Source: Oscillospiraceae bacterium
Lineage (GTDB): Bacteria > Bacillota > Clostridia > Oscillospirales > Oscillospiraceae
Assembly (NCBI GenBank): GCA_015067925.1
Contig: SVLN01000003.1
Coordinates: 1 to 36,057 of the forward strand
DNA length: 36,057 nt
Reading direction: 5' to 3'
Part shown: positions 21,984 to 30,421 of the stretch, piece by piece
How positions within the stretch are numbered: position 1 is the first letter of the stretch
Layout: the number at the start of each line of letters is the position of its first letter
The notes under the pieces: generated by a model
Seen by the model: the letters and a program-made list of their open reading frames with translations, nothing else
The model's database searches: none
Told to the model about the DNA's origin: nothing
Position numbers and translations under genes: made by a program

Positions 21984-23012
21984 ATGCAGTTACGCCGTCG
22001 ACAAAGCTTTGTTTTTACCTCTGCTCCCTCCATCCGCAGCTGGGCCTGCGCGGTGGGCAAAAAAGAGGGCAAAGGCCCTTTAAAAAATGATTTTGATCTT
22101 GTATTGAGTGATGACCAAGCCGGAGAGCCCTCCTGGGAAAAGGCTGAGAGCGCTTTGCAAAAAATGGCGCTGGAGCGCGCGCTCTCAAAGGGTGGCCTGA
22201 CCGCAGACGACCTGAATCTAATCTGCGGCGGCGATCTTCTGAATCAATGCATCGGCACGTCCTATGCCATGCGAGATATGAGAATCCCTTTTCTCGGCCT
22301 CTACGGCGCCTGCTCCACCATGGCAGAGAGTCTGATCGTTTCCGGAATGGCCATTTCCGGCGGCGCAGTGAAAAAAGCGGCAGGTATCACCTCCTCCCAC
22401 TTTGCCTCCGCAGAACGACAGTACCGCTTCCCTCTTGTCTATGGCGGTCAACGGACCCCCACCGCCCAATGGACCGCCACAGCCTCCGGCTGCGTCATTC
22501 TGGAGCAGGATGGTCCGGGGCCCTATCTGCGCGCCGCCACGGTCGGCTGTATCACCGATTGGGGCATCACGGATGCCAACAACATGGGCGCTGCCATGGC
22601 ACCCGCCGCTTATCAGACCATCCGTACCCATCTGGAGGAGTTCAATCTCACACCGGAGGATTATGATCTGATCGTCACAGGCGACTTGGGCTATCTGGGC
22701 CGCAGCGTAGTGCAGGATCTTTTTGCCAAAGACGGGCTGAACCTCGATGACCGTTATGACGATTGCGGCACGCTGCTCTTCGACGCCGCACGGCAGGATG
22801 TGCACGCCGGTGCTTCCGGCTGCGGGTGCAGTGCAGCGGTCCTGTGCGCAAAGCTTCTGCCGATGATGAAAGAAGGAAAACTGCGCAGACTGCTCTTCTG
22901 CGGAACGGGAGCGTTGCTCTCTCCTCTGACCACACAACAGGGAGAAAGCGTACCTGCCATCTGCCACGCTGTGAGCATCTGCACAAACAAGGAGGACACA
23001 TGGATTACCTGA
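21984..23012 (+). CDS. spoVAD: Stage V sporulation protein AD
   Basis: SpoVAD is a thiolase-fold protein of the SpoVA channel, which moves dipicolinic acid into the forespore and out on germination. ATG 21984 follows AAAGGA, and the 342 residues match the known length of about 338. Recognisable stretches are Gly-Glu-Pro-Ser-Trp-Glu-Lys-Ala-Glu, Gly-Gly-Asp-Leu-Leu-Asn-Gln, Leu-Gly-Leu-Tyr-Gly-Ala-Cys-Ser-Thr-Met and Phe-Ala-Ser-Ala-Glu-Arg-Gln-Tyr-Arg-Phe-Pro. spoVAC normally precedes it but is not here. The upstream bases are noncoding promoter sequence shared with the divergent deglycosidase operon. It overlaps spoVAE by 13 bases. Confidence 0.96.
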   Translation: MQLRRRQSFVFTSAPSIRSWACAVGKKEGKGPLKNDFDLVLSDDQAGEPSWEKAESALQKMALERALSKGGLTADDLNLICGGDLLNQCIGTSYAMRDMRIPFLGLYGACSTMAESLIVSGMAISGGAVKKAAGITSSHFASAERQYRFPLVYGGQRTPTAQWTATASGCVILEQDGPGPYLRAATVGCITDWGITDANNMGAAMAPAAYQTIRTHLEEFNLTPEDYDLIVTGDLGYLGRSVVQDLFAKDGLNLDDRYDDCGTLLFDAARQDVHAGASGCGCSAAVLCAKLLPMMKEGKLRRLLFCGTGALLSPLTTQQGESVPAICHAVSICTNKEDTWIT

Positions 23013-23362
23013 AAGCTTTTTTGGTGGGCGGCTTCTTTTGTCTGATCGGTCAGATCCTGATTGATAAAACCAAGCTGACGCCTGCGCGTATTCTGACCAG
23101 CTATGTGGTGGCTGGCGTCTTTCTCTCCGCAGTCGGTATTTATGAACCTCTGGCCCAGTGGGCCGGAGCAGGCGCCACGGTTCCCCTAACCGGCTTTGGG
23201 CATAATCTCGCCAAGGGTGTTCGGGAAGCCATTGCATCCGATGGCGCGCTGGGAATCCTGACAGGTGGATTAAAATCTGCCGCCGGCGGCATTACTGCTG
23301 CGGTTTTCTTCGGTGTTTTGGCTGCACTTGTGTTCAAGCCCAAGAATAAGAGCGAAACGTGA
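23000..23362 (+). CDS. spoVAE: Stage V sporulation protein AE
   Basis: This 120-residue inner-membrane protein belongs to the SpoVA dipicolinate channel. It has about four hydrophobic helices and family stretches Gly-Gly-Phe-Phe-Cys-Leu-Ile-Gly-Gln and Gly-Phe-Gly-His-Asn-Leu-Ala-Lys-Gly. The ATG follows GGAGG and lies inside the end of spoVAD, so the genes are coupled. The TGA stop is also the start of a sigmaG-like -35 (TGAATA) for the next small gene. Confidence 0.94.
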   Translation: MDYLKAFLVGGFFCLIGQILIDKTKLTPARILTSYVVAGVFLSAVGIYEPLAQWAGAGATVPLTGFGHNLAKGVREAIASDGALGILTGGLKSAAGGITAAVFFGVLAALVFKPKNKSET

Positions 23363-23389
23363 ATAAAACCACAAACCGGTGAGAAACTA
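23360..23389 (+). promoter_or_regulatory. SigmaG-like promoter before the Asn/Gln-rich peptide gene
   Basis: TGAATA, identical to the sigmaG -35 consensus, is followed after 17 bases by GAAACTA, five of seven matches to CATACTA. The predicted start point is about 36 bases before the ATG at 23432. It begins on the spoVAE stop codon. It would drive forespore expression. Confidence 0.5.
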
Positions 23390-23431
23390 GCTCTGCGGAT
23401 GACCGCAATACAACATTTGGAGGAACCAATC

Positions 23432-23533
23432 ATGGAAAACAATAAGCAGAACAACCAGAATCAGAATAATCAGAACAACAACCAGAATCAGAACAACCAG
23501 AACAACCAGAACAATCAGCAGAACCGCAAGTAA
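23432..23533 (+). CDS. 33-residue Asn/Gln-rich peptide, probably sporulation-related
   Basis: This very short gene has a GGAGG ribosome binding site eight bases before the ATG, a TAA stop and a strong hairpin four bases later, all signs of a real gene. Of 33 residues, 18 are Asn and 10 are Gln; the rest are Met, Glu, two Lys and one Arg near the ends. It has no hydrophobic residue besides Met, so it should be soluble and disordered or amyloid-like. It follows spoVAE by 69 bases on the same strand behind a sigmaG-like promoter. Gamma-type small acid-soluble spore proteins are also Gln/Asn-rich and made in the forespore, but no sequence homology is claimed. The function is unknown. Confidence 0.68.
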   Translation: MENNKQNNQNQNNQNNNQNQNNQNNQNNQQNRK

Positions 23534-23536
23534 GAT

Positions 23537-23565
23537 AATCCCCCTTCGATCAACGAAGGGGGATT
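23537..23565. terminator. Hairpin after the Asn/Gln-rich peptide gene
   Basis: A perfect 12-base stem (AATCCCCCTTCG and its complement) with an ATCAA loop, four bases after the peptide stop and five before the addA stop on the other strand. T runs are short on both strands, so termination may be moderate. It can serve both convergent units. Confidence 0.75.
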
Positions 23566-23569
23566 CTAC

Positions 23570-26500
23570 TTATACTTCCACAGGAGTTCCTGTTGCAAAG
23601 AAATAGACAATACGCCGTTTGACCGGCTTTTCAAAAATCCGTTCCAGGGCATCGGCGTAGGCTCTGAGCTGTCCGCGGTAGTACTCTCCGCGGGATAGCT
23701 CCCCACCCGGCTGCACCCGATCGGTTTTGAAATCCAGCACGATCAGGCCATCAGGCTCGTCCAGGCAGCAGTCCACAACGCCCTGCAGCAGCACTTCATC
23801 GCCTGCTGTATCGGGGTAATACTTCTGCGCACGTTCCAGCACAGAGAATTTAAATTCCCGAATCAGATGGCTCGATGAAAGCACCTGCTGTCCAAGCTCG
23901 GACGCAAAGAAAGCCCAGATTTTTCCCCGGTCCACCGCTTCACATTGCTGCTCTGTCAGGAACTGCTGGGATAACAGTCGGCTGCATTCCTCTTCCACGC
24001 CTGCCGGATCGGCGCAGCGGCTATAATCAGCAAACTGCATGAACAGATGCATTGCCGTGCCGCGCTCGGCTGCAGATAGCTCCCCTGCCTGGGAGAAATC
24101 CGGCAGTGGGAATTTGATCCGTTTGTGCTCCGGCAAAAGCTCTGGCGCATCGGTCAGCTCCTCGTCCAGGTCTCTTCCCTTCAGCTGCGTCGCTGTCAGC
24201 TTCATGGGCACAACTGTGCTGCCGTCAAAAGCGTAATGGGAGTCAAGAACGTTTATGAGCGTATCCGAATCCGGCCAGGCAGGGGCGACAGCAGTGATTT
24301 CGTCTTCCGTCTGCACAGCCTCCGTCGGGGCTGCAGTATGATACTCGATTCTCCAGGGAGAAAGAGGGATTCTCAATTCTGCAGGTCGGCTTTGCAGATG
24401 CAGTGCGCCTGCATCCATACGGGTCAACGCGGCCATCAACACCCAATCACCTGCACAGCTTGCTTCAATCGCCTGCTCCGGCGGCACGGGATACATCGCG
24501 TCCTGACTCAGGCGTTCCAGGATGCTGTCCAGTTTTGCTGCGCAATAGGTCATAATCAGGCGCTCACGCGCGCGAGTCATGGCAACGTACAGCACGCGCA
24601 GCTCCTCTGACTTGGCCTCATCCTCCTTGCACTTCGCCATCGCCAGCTTTGCGATGGTGGGATAGCGCACGCGGCGAACGGAATCCACCGCCACGGAAGC
24701 CACACCATGTTTCGGATGGGTCAGCACCTGCTGCTTCATATCCTCCAGGTTAAAGCGTTTGGACAGATCGCAGAGGAATACCACCGGGAATTCCAGGCCC
24801 TTGGAACTGTGGATGCTCATGATTTTAACGCCACCGGCAGGATCCTGCCCGGGCGCTGCAATGGCTTCCCCCATCTGCTCCATTCGGTTGATCGCCTGGG
24901 AAAGGCTTTCTGCCGAGCCCTGCAAATACTGCAAAAACGCATAAAGGTTGCTCAGGCGACGGGCACCGTCCGGCATGGCCCGCAGCAGATTCTCCAGCTG
25001 CATGCGGCGCAGAACTTCCCAGCAGAAATCTGCCAGCGGAAGAGACGGACGAAGTTCGCGCAGCGCATTGAGTTGGCTGATAAAGAGCTGGGCCTTCTCC
25101 ATCTCATCGCAGCGAAGCAGCGCATCATAAAGGCGCATCATTTTTCCATGCCGACGAACCATCGCCAGATCGGATGCAGAGAACCCATACACAGGGCTTA
25201 AAAGCACCGCAGCCAACGGAATATCCTGACGCGGATTATCGATCACCTGCAGCATGCAATAAAGCAGCTGCACTTCCAGCGTATCCATAAGATCGCCGGA
25301 CTGCTCATAACTGACCGGAATTCCCGCACTCCACAGGGCCGAAAGATACACCGGTGCCGTGCTGCGAACTGAGCGCAGCAGAATGACAATATCCTCCGCC
25401 CGAATGGGACGGATCTCGCCGCCGTCCTCCACGCATTCGCCTTGGTTGAGCATCTGCGCAATGCGCGATGCCACAAAGGCGGCCTCCGCCTCAGCCTTGA
25501 CGGGCGCTTGCTCATCGCCGTTGTCTGTAGAAATGCAGTGCAGCTCCACTTCCGGCCCCTGTAGCGGCAGGACCTGACGTCCGGGCTGCAGCTGCTCATC
25601 TTCTGTATAATCGATCTCGCCCACCTGCTCAGACATCACCCCGCAGAACACGTCGTTCACCGCCTGCAGAATCTGGGGCCTTGAACGGAAGTTGCGGGAA
25701 AGCAGAAGCTTGGATCCGCTGGGTACCGACACTTCCTCCTTGGTGGGAAAATCATGATATTTTTGCAGGAAAATACCGGGATCCGCCAGGCGGAAGCGAT
25801 AGATAGACTGCTTTACATCGCCTACAAAGAAACAATTCTCGCCGTTTTTGGAAATGGCACGAAAAATGGCATCCTGCACCTCATTGGAGTCCTGATACTC
25901 ATCCACCATGATCTCCCGGAATCGCAGCGAAACCTGCTGGGCCTCTGGGGTGGGACTGCCGTCCACCCGCCGCAGGAGCTTCAGAGAATAATGCTCCAAA
26001 TCGGAAAAGTCCATGGTATGCTGACGCTGTTTTTCCAAGTCGTAATTGTGCATGAACTCCCGCAGGACCACAAACAACTCCGTCAGGGATGCGGCAGACA
26101 GCTGCAAATCCTCCAGCACATCGCACGACGGCGAGGCAAAGGGCTTCAGCGCCTTTTCCAGACGCGCAAAGGCATTCTTGCGGCGCTGTTGGATGCGCAC
26201 CAAAAAGGCTTTGTCCTCGTACTTGCGCACACTTTTCAAACGGCCCTTGTCGGGTACGCCATACTCAAAAATTTCATCCCAGGTACTGAGGGACAGCATC
26301 GAAGAAACCGATTCGATATTCTCAAGGTATGTGGGCAGATATGCCTCCGTCAGCACATCGTCGCCCATCATCTCGTCACAGGCCTGACGCAGTTCCCGAC
26401 AGGAACGCTCCACAGCCTTTTTGTATTCAGCAAGCAAAAAAGTGCCCCAATAGGTCTGCGCTGCATCCTCAACCTCTTCCACCTGAAGATTCTGAACGCT

Positions 26501-27091
26501 TTTCTGCATCCACGCTTCCGGATCCGGGTGACACCTGACCTGCTCATACAAGGTCAAAAGAAGCGCAGAGAGGCTGCGATCATCACGACCGGCGCCAAGC
26601 GTGTCAAACAGCTCCTCCCGTGCCGGATTCTCATCCACATTGTTGTAGGCCAGTTCCAGCGTCTGCTCCAACACCTGCTGCTTGAGCGCTTCGGCCTGGT
26701 TCTGTTCCAGCACGCGGAAATCCGCAGCCAGACCCAGGCAGTGGGCATACTCACGCAACAATTGCGTACAGAACGCGTGCACGGTGGAGATCTGCGCGGC
26801 ATGCAGTCGAATCAGCTGCCGCTGCAGATGTCGGTTTTCGGGTTCCTCTGCCAGACGAGCCGATAACGCTGCGGCAATTTTTCCGCGCATTTCCGCTGCG
26901 GCGGCTTTGGTGTAAGTAATCAGAAGGAAGGAATCGATGTTCGCAGGATCCGTCTCATCGCACAGATATCCCATCAGGCGATCCACCAGAACTTTGGTCT
27001 TGCCGGAACCGGCAGCCGCGGAAACAAGCAGCGTTCCGCCACGGTGATCCACAATCCGCTGCTGCTGCGGTGTCAGCTTGAATTCAGCCAT
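23570..27091 (-). CDS. addA: AddA, helicase-nuclease subunit A
   Basis: AddA with AddB processes double-strand DNA ends for RecA repair. ATG 27091 follows GGAGG by nine bases; the 1173 residues compare with about 1230 in Bacillus. Ala-Ala-Ala-Gly-Ser-Gly-Lys-Thr at about 25-32 is the Walker A loop of a UvrD-like helicase. Val-Asp-Glu-Tyr-Gln-Asp-Ser is motif II, and Ile-His-Ser-Ser-Lys-Gly-Leu-Glu and Leu-Tyr-Val-Ala-Met-Thr-Arg-Ala are later helicase motifs. The C-terminal Val-Val-Asp-x10-Val-Leu-Asp-Phe-Lys-Thr is the RecB-type nuclease centre, intact here. It overlaps addB by eight bases and is the last gene of the addB-addA unit. Confidence 0.96.
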   Translation of the reverse strand: MAEFKLTPQQQRIVDHRGGTLLVSAAAGSGKTKVLVDRLMGYLCDETDPANIDSFLLITYTKAAAAEMRGKIAAALSARLAEEPENRHLQRQLIRLHAAQISTVHAFCTQLLREYAHCLGLAADFRVLEQNQAEALKQQVLEQTLELAYNNVDENPAREELFDTLGAGRDDRSLSALLLTLYEQVRCHPDPEAWMQKSVQNLQVEEVEDAAQTYWGTFLLAEYKKAVERSCRELRQACDEMMGDDVLTEAYLPTYLENIESVSSMLSLSTWDEIFEYGVPDKGRLKSVRKYEDKAFLVRIQQRRKNAFARLEKALKPFASPSCDVLEDLQLSAASLTELFVVLREFMHNYDLEKQRQHTMDFSDLEHYSLKLLRRVDGSPTPEAQQVSLRFREIMVDEYQDSNEVQDAIFRAISKNGENCFFVGDVKQSIYRFRLADPGIFLQKYHDFPTKEEVSVPSGSKLLLSRNFRSRPQILQAVNDVFCGVMSEQVGEIDYTEDEQLQPGRQVLPLQGPEVELHCISTDNGDEQAPVKAEAEAAFVASRIAQMLNQGECVEDGGEIRPIRAEDIVILLRSVRSTAPVYLSALWSAGIPVSYEQSGDLMDTLEVQLLYCMLQVIDNPRQDIPLAAVLLSPVYGFSASDLAMVRRHGKMMRLYDALLRCDEMEKAQLFISQLNALRELRPSLPLADFCWEVLRRMQLENLLRAMPDGARRLSNLYAFLQYLQGSAESLSQAINRMEQMGEAIAAPGQDPAGGVKIMSIHSSKGLEFPVVFLCDLSKRFNLEDMKQQVLTHPKHGVASVAVDSVRRVRYPTIAKLAMAKCKEDEAKSEELRVLYVAMTRARERLIMTYCAAKLDSILERLSQDAMYPVPPEQAIEASCAGDWVLMAALTRMDAGALHLQSRPAELRIPLSPWRIEYHTAAPTEAVQTEDEITAVAPAWPDSDTLINVLDSHYAFDGSTVVPMKLTATQLKGRDLDEELTDAPELLPEHKRIKFPLPDFSQAGELSAAERGTAMHLFMQFADYSRCADPAGVEEECSRLLSQQFLTEQQCEAVDRGKIWAFFASELGQQVLSSSHLIREFKFSVLERAQKYYPDTAGDEVLLQGVVDCCLDEPDGLIVLDFKTDRVQPGGELSRGEYYRGQLRAYADALERIFEKPVKRRIVYFFATGTPVEV

Positions 27092-30000
27092 GTGCATCTT
27101 CCTCCTTCCGCAGCTGCGCCCAGAACTCGGACGCTTTGATTTCTTCATAGTTTCTCATGCATCCGCCGCCAGATTCAAAGCGGCAAATCGGCGCATAAGC
27201 ACACCAGTTGCACGAGGAATAGGTACCGCGCTGATAGGGATTCGGCGTCACATCGCCTTCTGCGATCTGCTCCACCAGGCCCTTCAGGCTGTTTTGCACA
27301 TGATGCTCCAGAAGGTGCCACTGCTCCCTGGTAGCCAGATCGCCGGTGGGACCGTTTTTGCCGACCTTATAAGGCATGAACTCCGGCTTGCCATCGTTCT
27401 CTTCCATGGCCTGCAAAAGCATTTCATCGTCCGAAATCAAACCCTTGCGCTTGTTTTCCGTTCTGCGTTTGGCAGCCAGTTCCTCATCGTCCGGGCGATG
27501 GGGCATGGACAAGAACGGCTCTCTTGCCGGCAGATACAGTACACCTGCAGGCTGCAGCTTTTCCGAATCGTTCGGCAGGCCCGTTTTCTGCATGGAGAAC
27601 AGATAGATCAGCATCTGTAGGCCCACGCCGATGGACAGATCCGTATAATCCAGGCTCTTTCGGCCTGTTTTGTAATCGACAATGCGCAGATAACTGCCAA
27701 AATCGGTCTTGTAAAGGTCCGCACGGTCCACCACTCCCACGATCTGCGCCGGAATAGGCGTTTCGGGAATCTGTACCGGAGGTAAATCGCCATCTGCGGC
27801 AAAACGCAGCTCAAAGGCCACCGGTTGGAAAGAGGATCGGCGCATCTCTCTGGCAAGCCCCGATAGGATTGCCATAATTTCTTCCCGATTTCGGTGGTAC
27901 AAATAGATAAACCGGTCATCCTTGCCCTCAAGGCCGTTCATCTCCTCCCGCGTGAAGCGGGCGATGTTTTCTTCAGCCAGAGTGCGGAGTTTCTCATCGC
28001 TGAGTTCCCGGAATCCGCCCAACTCCGCAGCCTGCTGCACCGTGTGCTCCAGCACATAGTGCACAAAGGTGCCGAAAACCGGCGCATCAAACTTATATTC
28101 CCTCCGCTCCTGCAGCCGCAAGCCATATTCCAGATAATAGCCGCACCGGCAGGAGGCCAATCGGTCAATTCGTGAGGGAGACAACCCCAGTACCTCGCCG
28201 TAGAGCGTCTTGATCGCCTGCGCATCTAAAGTGCCGGGAGTATAAGAAACCTGCTCGCGCAGCACCTGCATAGCATCTTTCAGATGCGCACGAAGCGGCT
28301 CCGGCAGTTCTACGCCATCGGCCAAGGCCTTGGCCGCGCCTGCTCCTATCGAGGCAAAATCCGAAAGATAGTATTCGGGTGCCGGCAGGACCGCATCCGG
28401 GAACTGCCCGACAAAGCGCCGGAACAGATACGACGGCTCGGAATCTGCAGAACAGCTGATGAAAAGACTTTTCTGCGCACAGCTGAGCACGTTGTAAATA
28501 TTCAGAATCTGGCGATCCAGGTTTTGCTGCAGCATGGGTAGCTCAATGCCGCTACGCTGCAAAAGCTCGCGCTCTTCTTCCGTAATCAAAGATTGATTCG
28601 GTGCATAGGCCGGGAATGTGCCATCCTTTGCGCCCAAAATCAGAAGATGTCGGACCTCCCGTCCGCGCAGATCTTCCAACGAGCCGATGGTCACGCTGTC
28701 CAGCACCGCCGGGATGGAAGAGACGTCATACTGTTCCAGCAGCAGCTTCACCAGGCGATAAAAATCCTCCGAAGAACGGGCAGAGGAACTACCAAGGGTA
28801 TAAAGCTGCTGCAAAGCATTCACAAAAATTGTGTACACCTGTGTCTCTTCCTCTGCAGCCTGGCGGTGACCGGATTCCTGCAGCCTTGCAACCATGTGCT
28901 CAAGCTGCTTGGTCACATCTACTTCCCGGACAAACTCAAACAGCGCCTGGGTCTGCTGCTGCAGCGTGCGCGCCTTACGCAGCGCCTGCTCTAATCTGCG
29001 CAGCGGATCAATTGCCTTGCTGCGCAAGTGATTAAGAGTGTCCAGGCGTTTTCTTGCATTCTCGTCCATCTTGGCATCGTAACCGTCCGGATGGTCGATC
29101 CAGACCCGATGCCACTTTCCGCCCTGAATATTCCAAGCGATGGCATAGTTTTCCAGCTTGTCAATCTCGTCGTCCCATAGCGCACTCAGGCCGGAACGAA
29201 GATAATCTGTCACGCTCTGCCTGCGATAGCCGAAACTCACCGCCTCCAAAGCAGAAAGTACCAGCATCGGCAGAGGGCGCTGAGTAAGTGCAGTTCTGCC
29301 CGTGCAGAAATACGGGATCTGCAACTGCGAGAATGTTCTGCGCAGCGCCTGGGTCAGTTCTCCTTCCCCGCAGATCGCCACGCCAAAATCACGATAGCGT
29401 GCGCCGTCACGAACCAGGTTAAAAATACGTTCTGCCGCCATACGGCACTCTTCCTGGGGCGTGGACGCTGTGTACAGGGCCAGCTGCTCTGCGCTCGCCT
29501 CCCAACGCCAAAGCGCTCCGCCGTAAAGATGCTCCAAAAGATGTGCCTGCTCCGGGAAAAAGTCGGGTTCCACTCGTTCTGTGTGCACGTCCACTGCGCA
29601 ACGTGCGGCAATGGCCTGCAGTTGGCGCGCCGTTCTGCGGGACGCAGAGAAGCAGACCTGGCTCTCCTCGCGCATATCATCGCAAAGCAGCACCGTCACA
29701 TCGGCCTTGCGGCGCAGCAGCGCTTCAATCACCCGCAGCTGCTGCGCCGTAAAATCCTGAAAGCCGCCCAGAAGGAAGCTGCGTGCATCGGCATAGTCCA
29801 CCAAGGCCAGACGATCGGCCAGATGGGTCAGCTGATCCCGGGGATCATAGGCCGTCGCGGCGCAGACCGCGGCATAGCTTTCCAGAATCAGCCCCAATTC
29901 CTCAAACTTCTGTGCGCTGCGGCCGGTCACTTCCTTGGCAAAAGCCGTCAGCTGTGCAGGCTCCACACAGCAGGACTTCAATTCGTCCACCACCTGCACC

Positions 30001-30341
30001 AGTTCCTGCAAAAACTCAGTGCGGGAAAGAGCAGCAGCAAAATACTTCAGCTTCGGGCGCAGTTCTTCCACTGCCATGCGCATGGCAAGAATCCGCCCTG
30101 CACCATCCAGTCTCTTACGGGCAGCGCCGCCATAGAGAGAGGCGACTCTCTGGGCCAGACGGGTAAAGCTCAGCACTTCCGCACGCTGGCAGATGGGCGC
30201 GCCACCAACCTGACTGAGGGTACGCTCCGCCTCGTGGGAAAGCTGTTCCGGCACGATCAGGACCGTATCGGTTGTATTCTCCGTCGCCATGCGCGCCATA
30301 ACGCGCACAGGCTGCTGCCGCACGCTGAACAGTTTGAGCAT
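27084..30341 (-). CDS. addB: AddB, iron-sulfur nuclease subunit B (no Walker A loop)
   Basis: The 1085-residue AddB partners AddA. The C-terminal nuclease is recognisable by Gly-Val-Val-Asp-Arg-Ala-Asp and Ile-Val-Asp-Tyr-Lys-Thr-Gly. The 4Fe-4S cysteines appear as one near residue 730 (Ser-Cys-Arg-Cys-Gly-Tyr-Tyr) and C1044, C1047 and C1053 (CxxC-x5-C). The N-terminus has the expected Val-Leu-Ile-Val-Pro-Glu-Gln-Leu-Ser and Leu-Ser-Phe-Thr-Arg-Leu, but lacks the Gly-x4-Gly-Lys-Ser/Thr loop that precedes them in Bacillus AddB. The other reading frames at this spot do not hold it either. The ATG follows AGAGGCG. It is the first gene of addB-addA. Confidence 0.93.
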   Translation of the reverse strand: MLKLFSVRQQPVRVMARMATENTTDTVLIVPEQLSHEAERTLSQVGGAPICQRAEVLSFTRLAQRVASLYGGAARKRLDGAGRILAMRMAVEELRPKLKYFAAALSRTEFLQELVQVVDELKSCCVEPAQLTAFAKEVTGRSAQKFEELGLILESYAAVCAATAYDPRDQLTHLADRLALVDYADARSFLLGGFQDFTAQQLRVIEALLRRKADVTVLLCDDMREESQVCFSASRRTARQLQAIAARCAVDVHTERVEPDFFPEQAHLLEHLYGGALWRWEASAEQLALYTASTPQEECRMAAERIFNLVRDGARYRDFGVAICGEGELTQALRRTFSQLQIPYFCTGRTALTQRPLPMLVLSALEAVSFGYRRQSVTDYLRSGLSALWDDEIDKLENYAIAWNIQGGKWHRVWIDHPDGYDAKMDENARKRLDTLNHLRSKAIDPLRRLEQALRKARTLQQQTQALFEFVREVDVTKQLEHMVARLQESGHRQAAEEETQVYTIFVNALQQLYTLGSSSARSSEDFYRLVKLLLEQYDVSSIPAVLDSVTIGSLEDLRGREVRHLLILGAKDGTFPAYAPNQSLITEEERELLQRSGIELPMLQQNLDRQILNIYNVLSCAQKSLFISCSADSEPSYLFRRFVGQFPDAVLPAPEYYLSDFASIGAGAAKALADGVELPEPLRAHLKDAMQVLREQVSYTPGTLDAQAIKTLYGEVLGLSPSRIDRLASCRCGYYLEYGLRLQERREYKFDAPVFGTFVHYVLEHTVQQAAELGGFRELSDEKLRTLAEENIARFTREEMNGLEGKDDRFIYLYHRNREEIMAILSGLAREMRRSSFQPVAFELRFAADGDLPPVQIPETPIPAQIVGVVDRADLYKTDFGSYLRIVDYKTGRKSLDYTDLSIGVGLQMLIYLFSMQKTGLPNDSEKLQPAGVLYLPAREPFLSMPHRPDDEELAAKRRTENKRKGLISDDEMLLQAMEENDGKPEFMPYKVGKNGPTGDLATREQWHLLEHHVQNSLKGLVEQIAEGDVTPNPYQRGTYSSCNWCAYAPICRFESGGGCMRNYEEIKASEFWAQLRKEEDAHG

Positions 30342-30373
30342 TCTCTTCGCCTCTTTTCAACTTCTTTTTTCTT

Positions 30374-30382
30374 ATCATATCA
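30374..30382 (-). promoter_or_regulatory. Extended -10 box before addB
   Basis: Minus-strand TGATATGAT, an extended -10, about 33 bases before the addB ATG. The 17-base -35 position (TGTTTT) falls in the T run of the preceding terminator and is weak. Confidence 0.4.
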
Positions 30383-30394
30383 CAAATGCCGTAT

Positions 30395-30421
30395 AAAAAA
30401 CAGGACGCAATGCGTCCTGTT
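30395..30421 (-). terminator. Terminator of spoIIR
   Basis: Arms AACAGGACGC and GCGTCCTGTT with a 3-base loop; six T follow on the minus strand. The stem begins inside the spoIIR stop codon. Confidence 0.92.

Noticed and set aside
23393..23406. A 5-base stem (TGCGG/CCGCA) before the Asn/Gln-rich gene.
   Set aside because: Too short to be a terminator or riboswitch, and common by chance.
23432..23533. The repetitive CAGAAC/AAT tract as a microsatellite or CRISPR-like repeat.
   Set aside because: No regular unit or spacers; it is fully explained as an Asn/Gln coding run with start, stop and ribosome binding site.
30342..30420. A frameshift hiding the missing Walker A loop of AddB.
   Set aside because: Reading the other frames near the AddB start gave no Gly-Lys-Ser/Thr loop.
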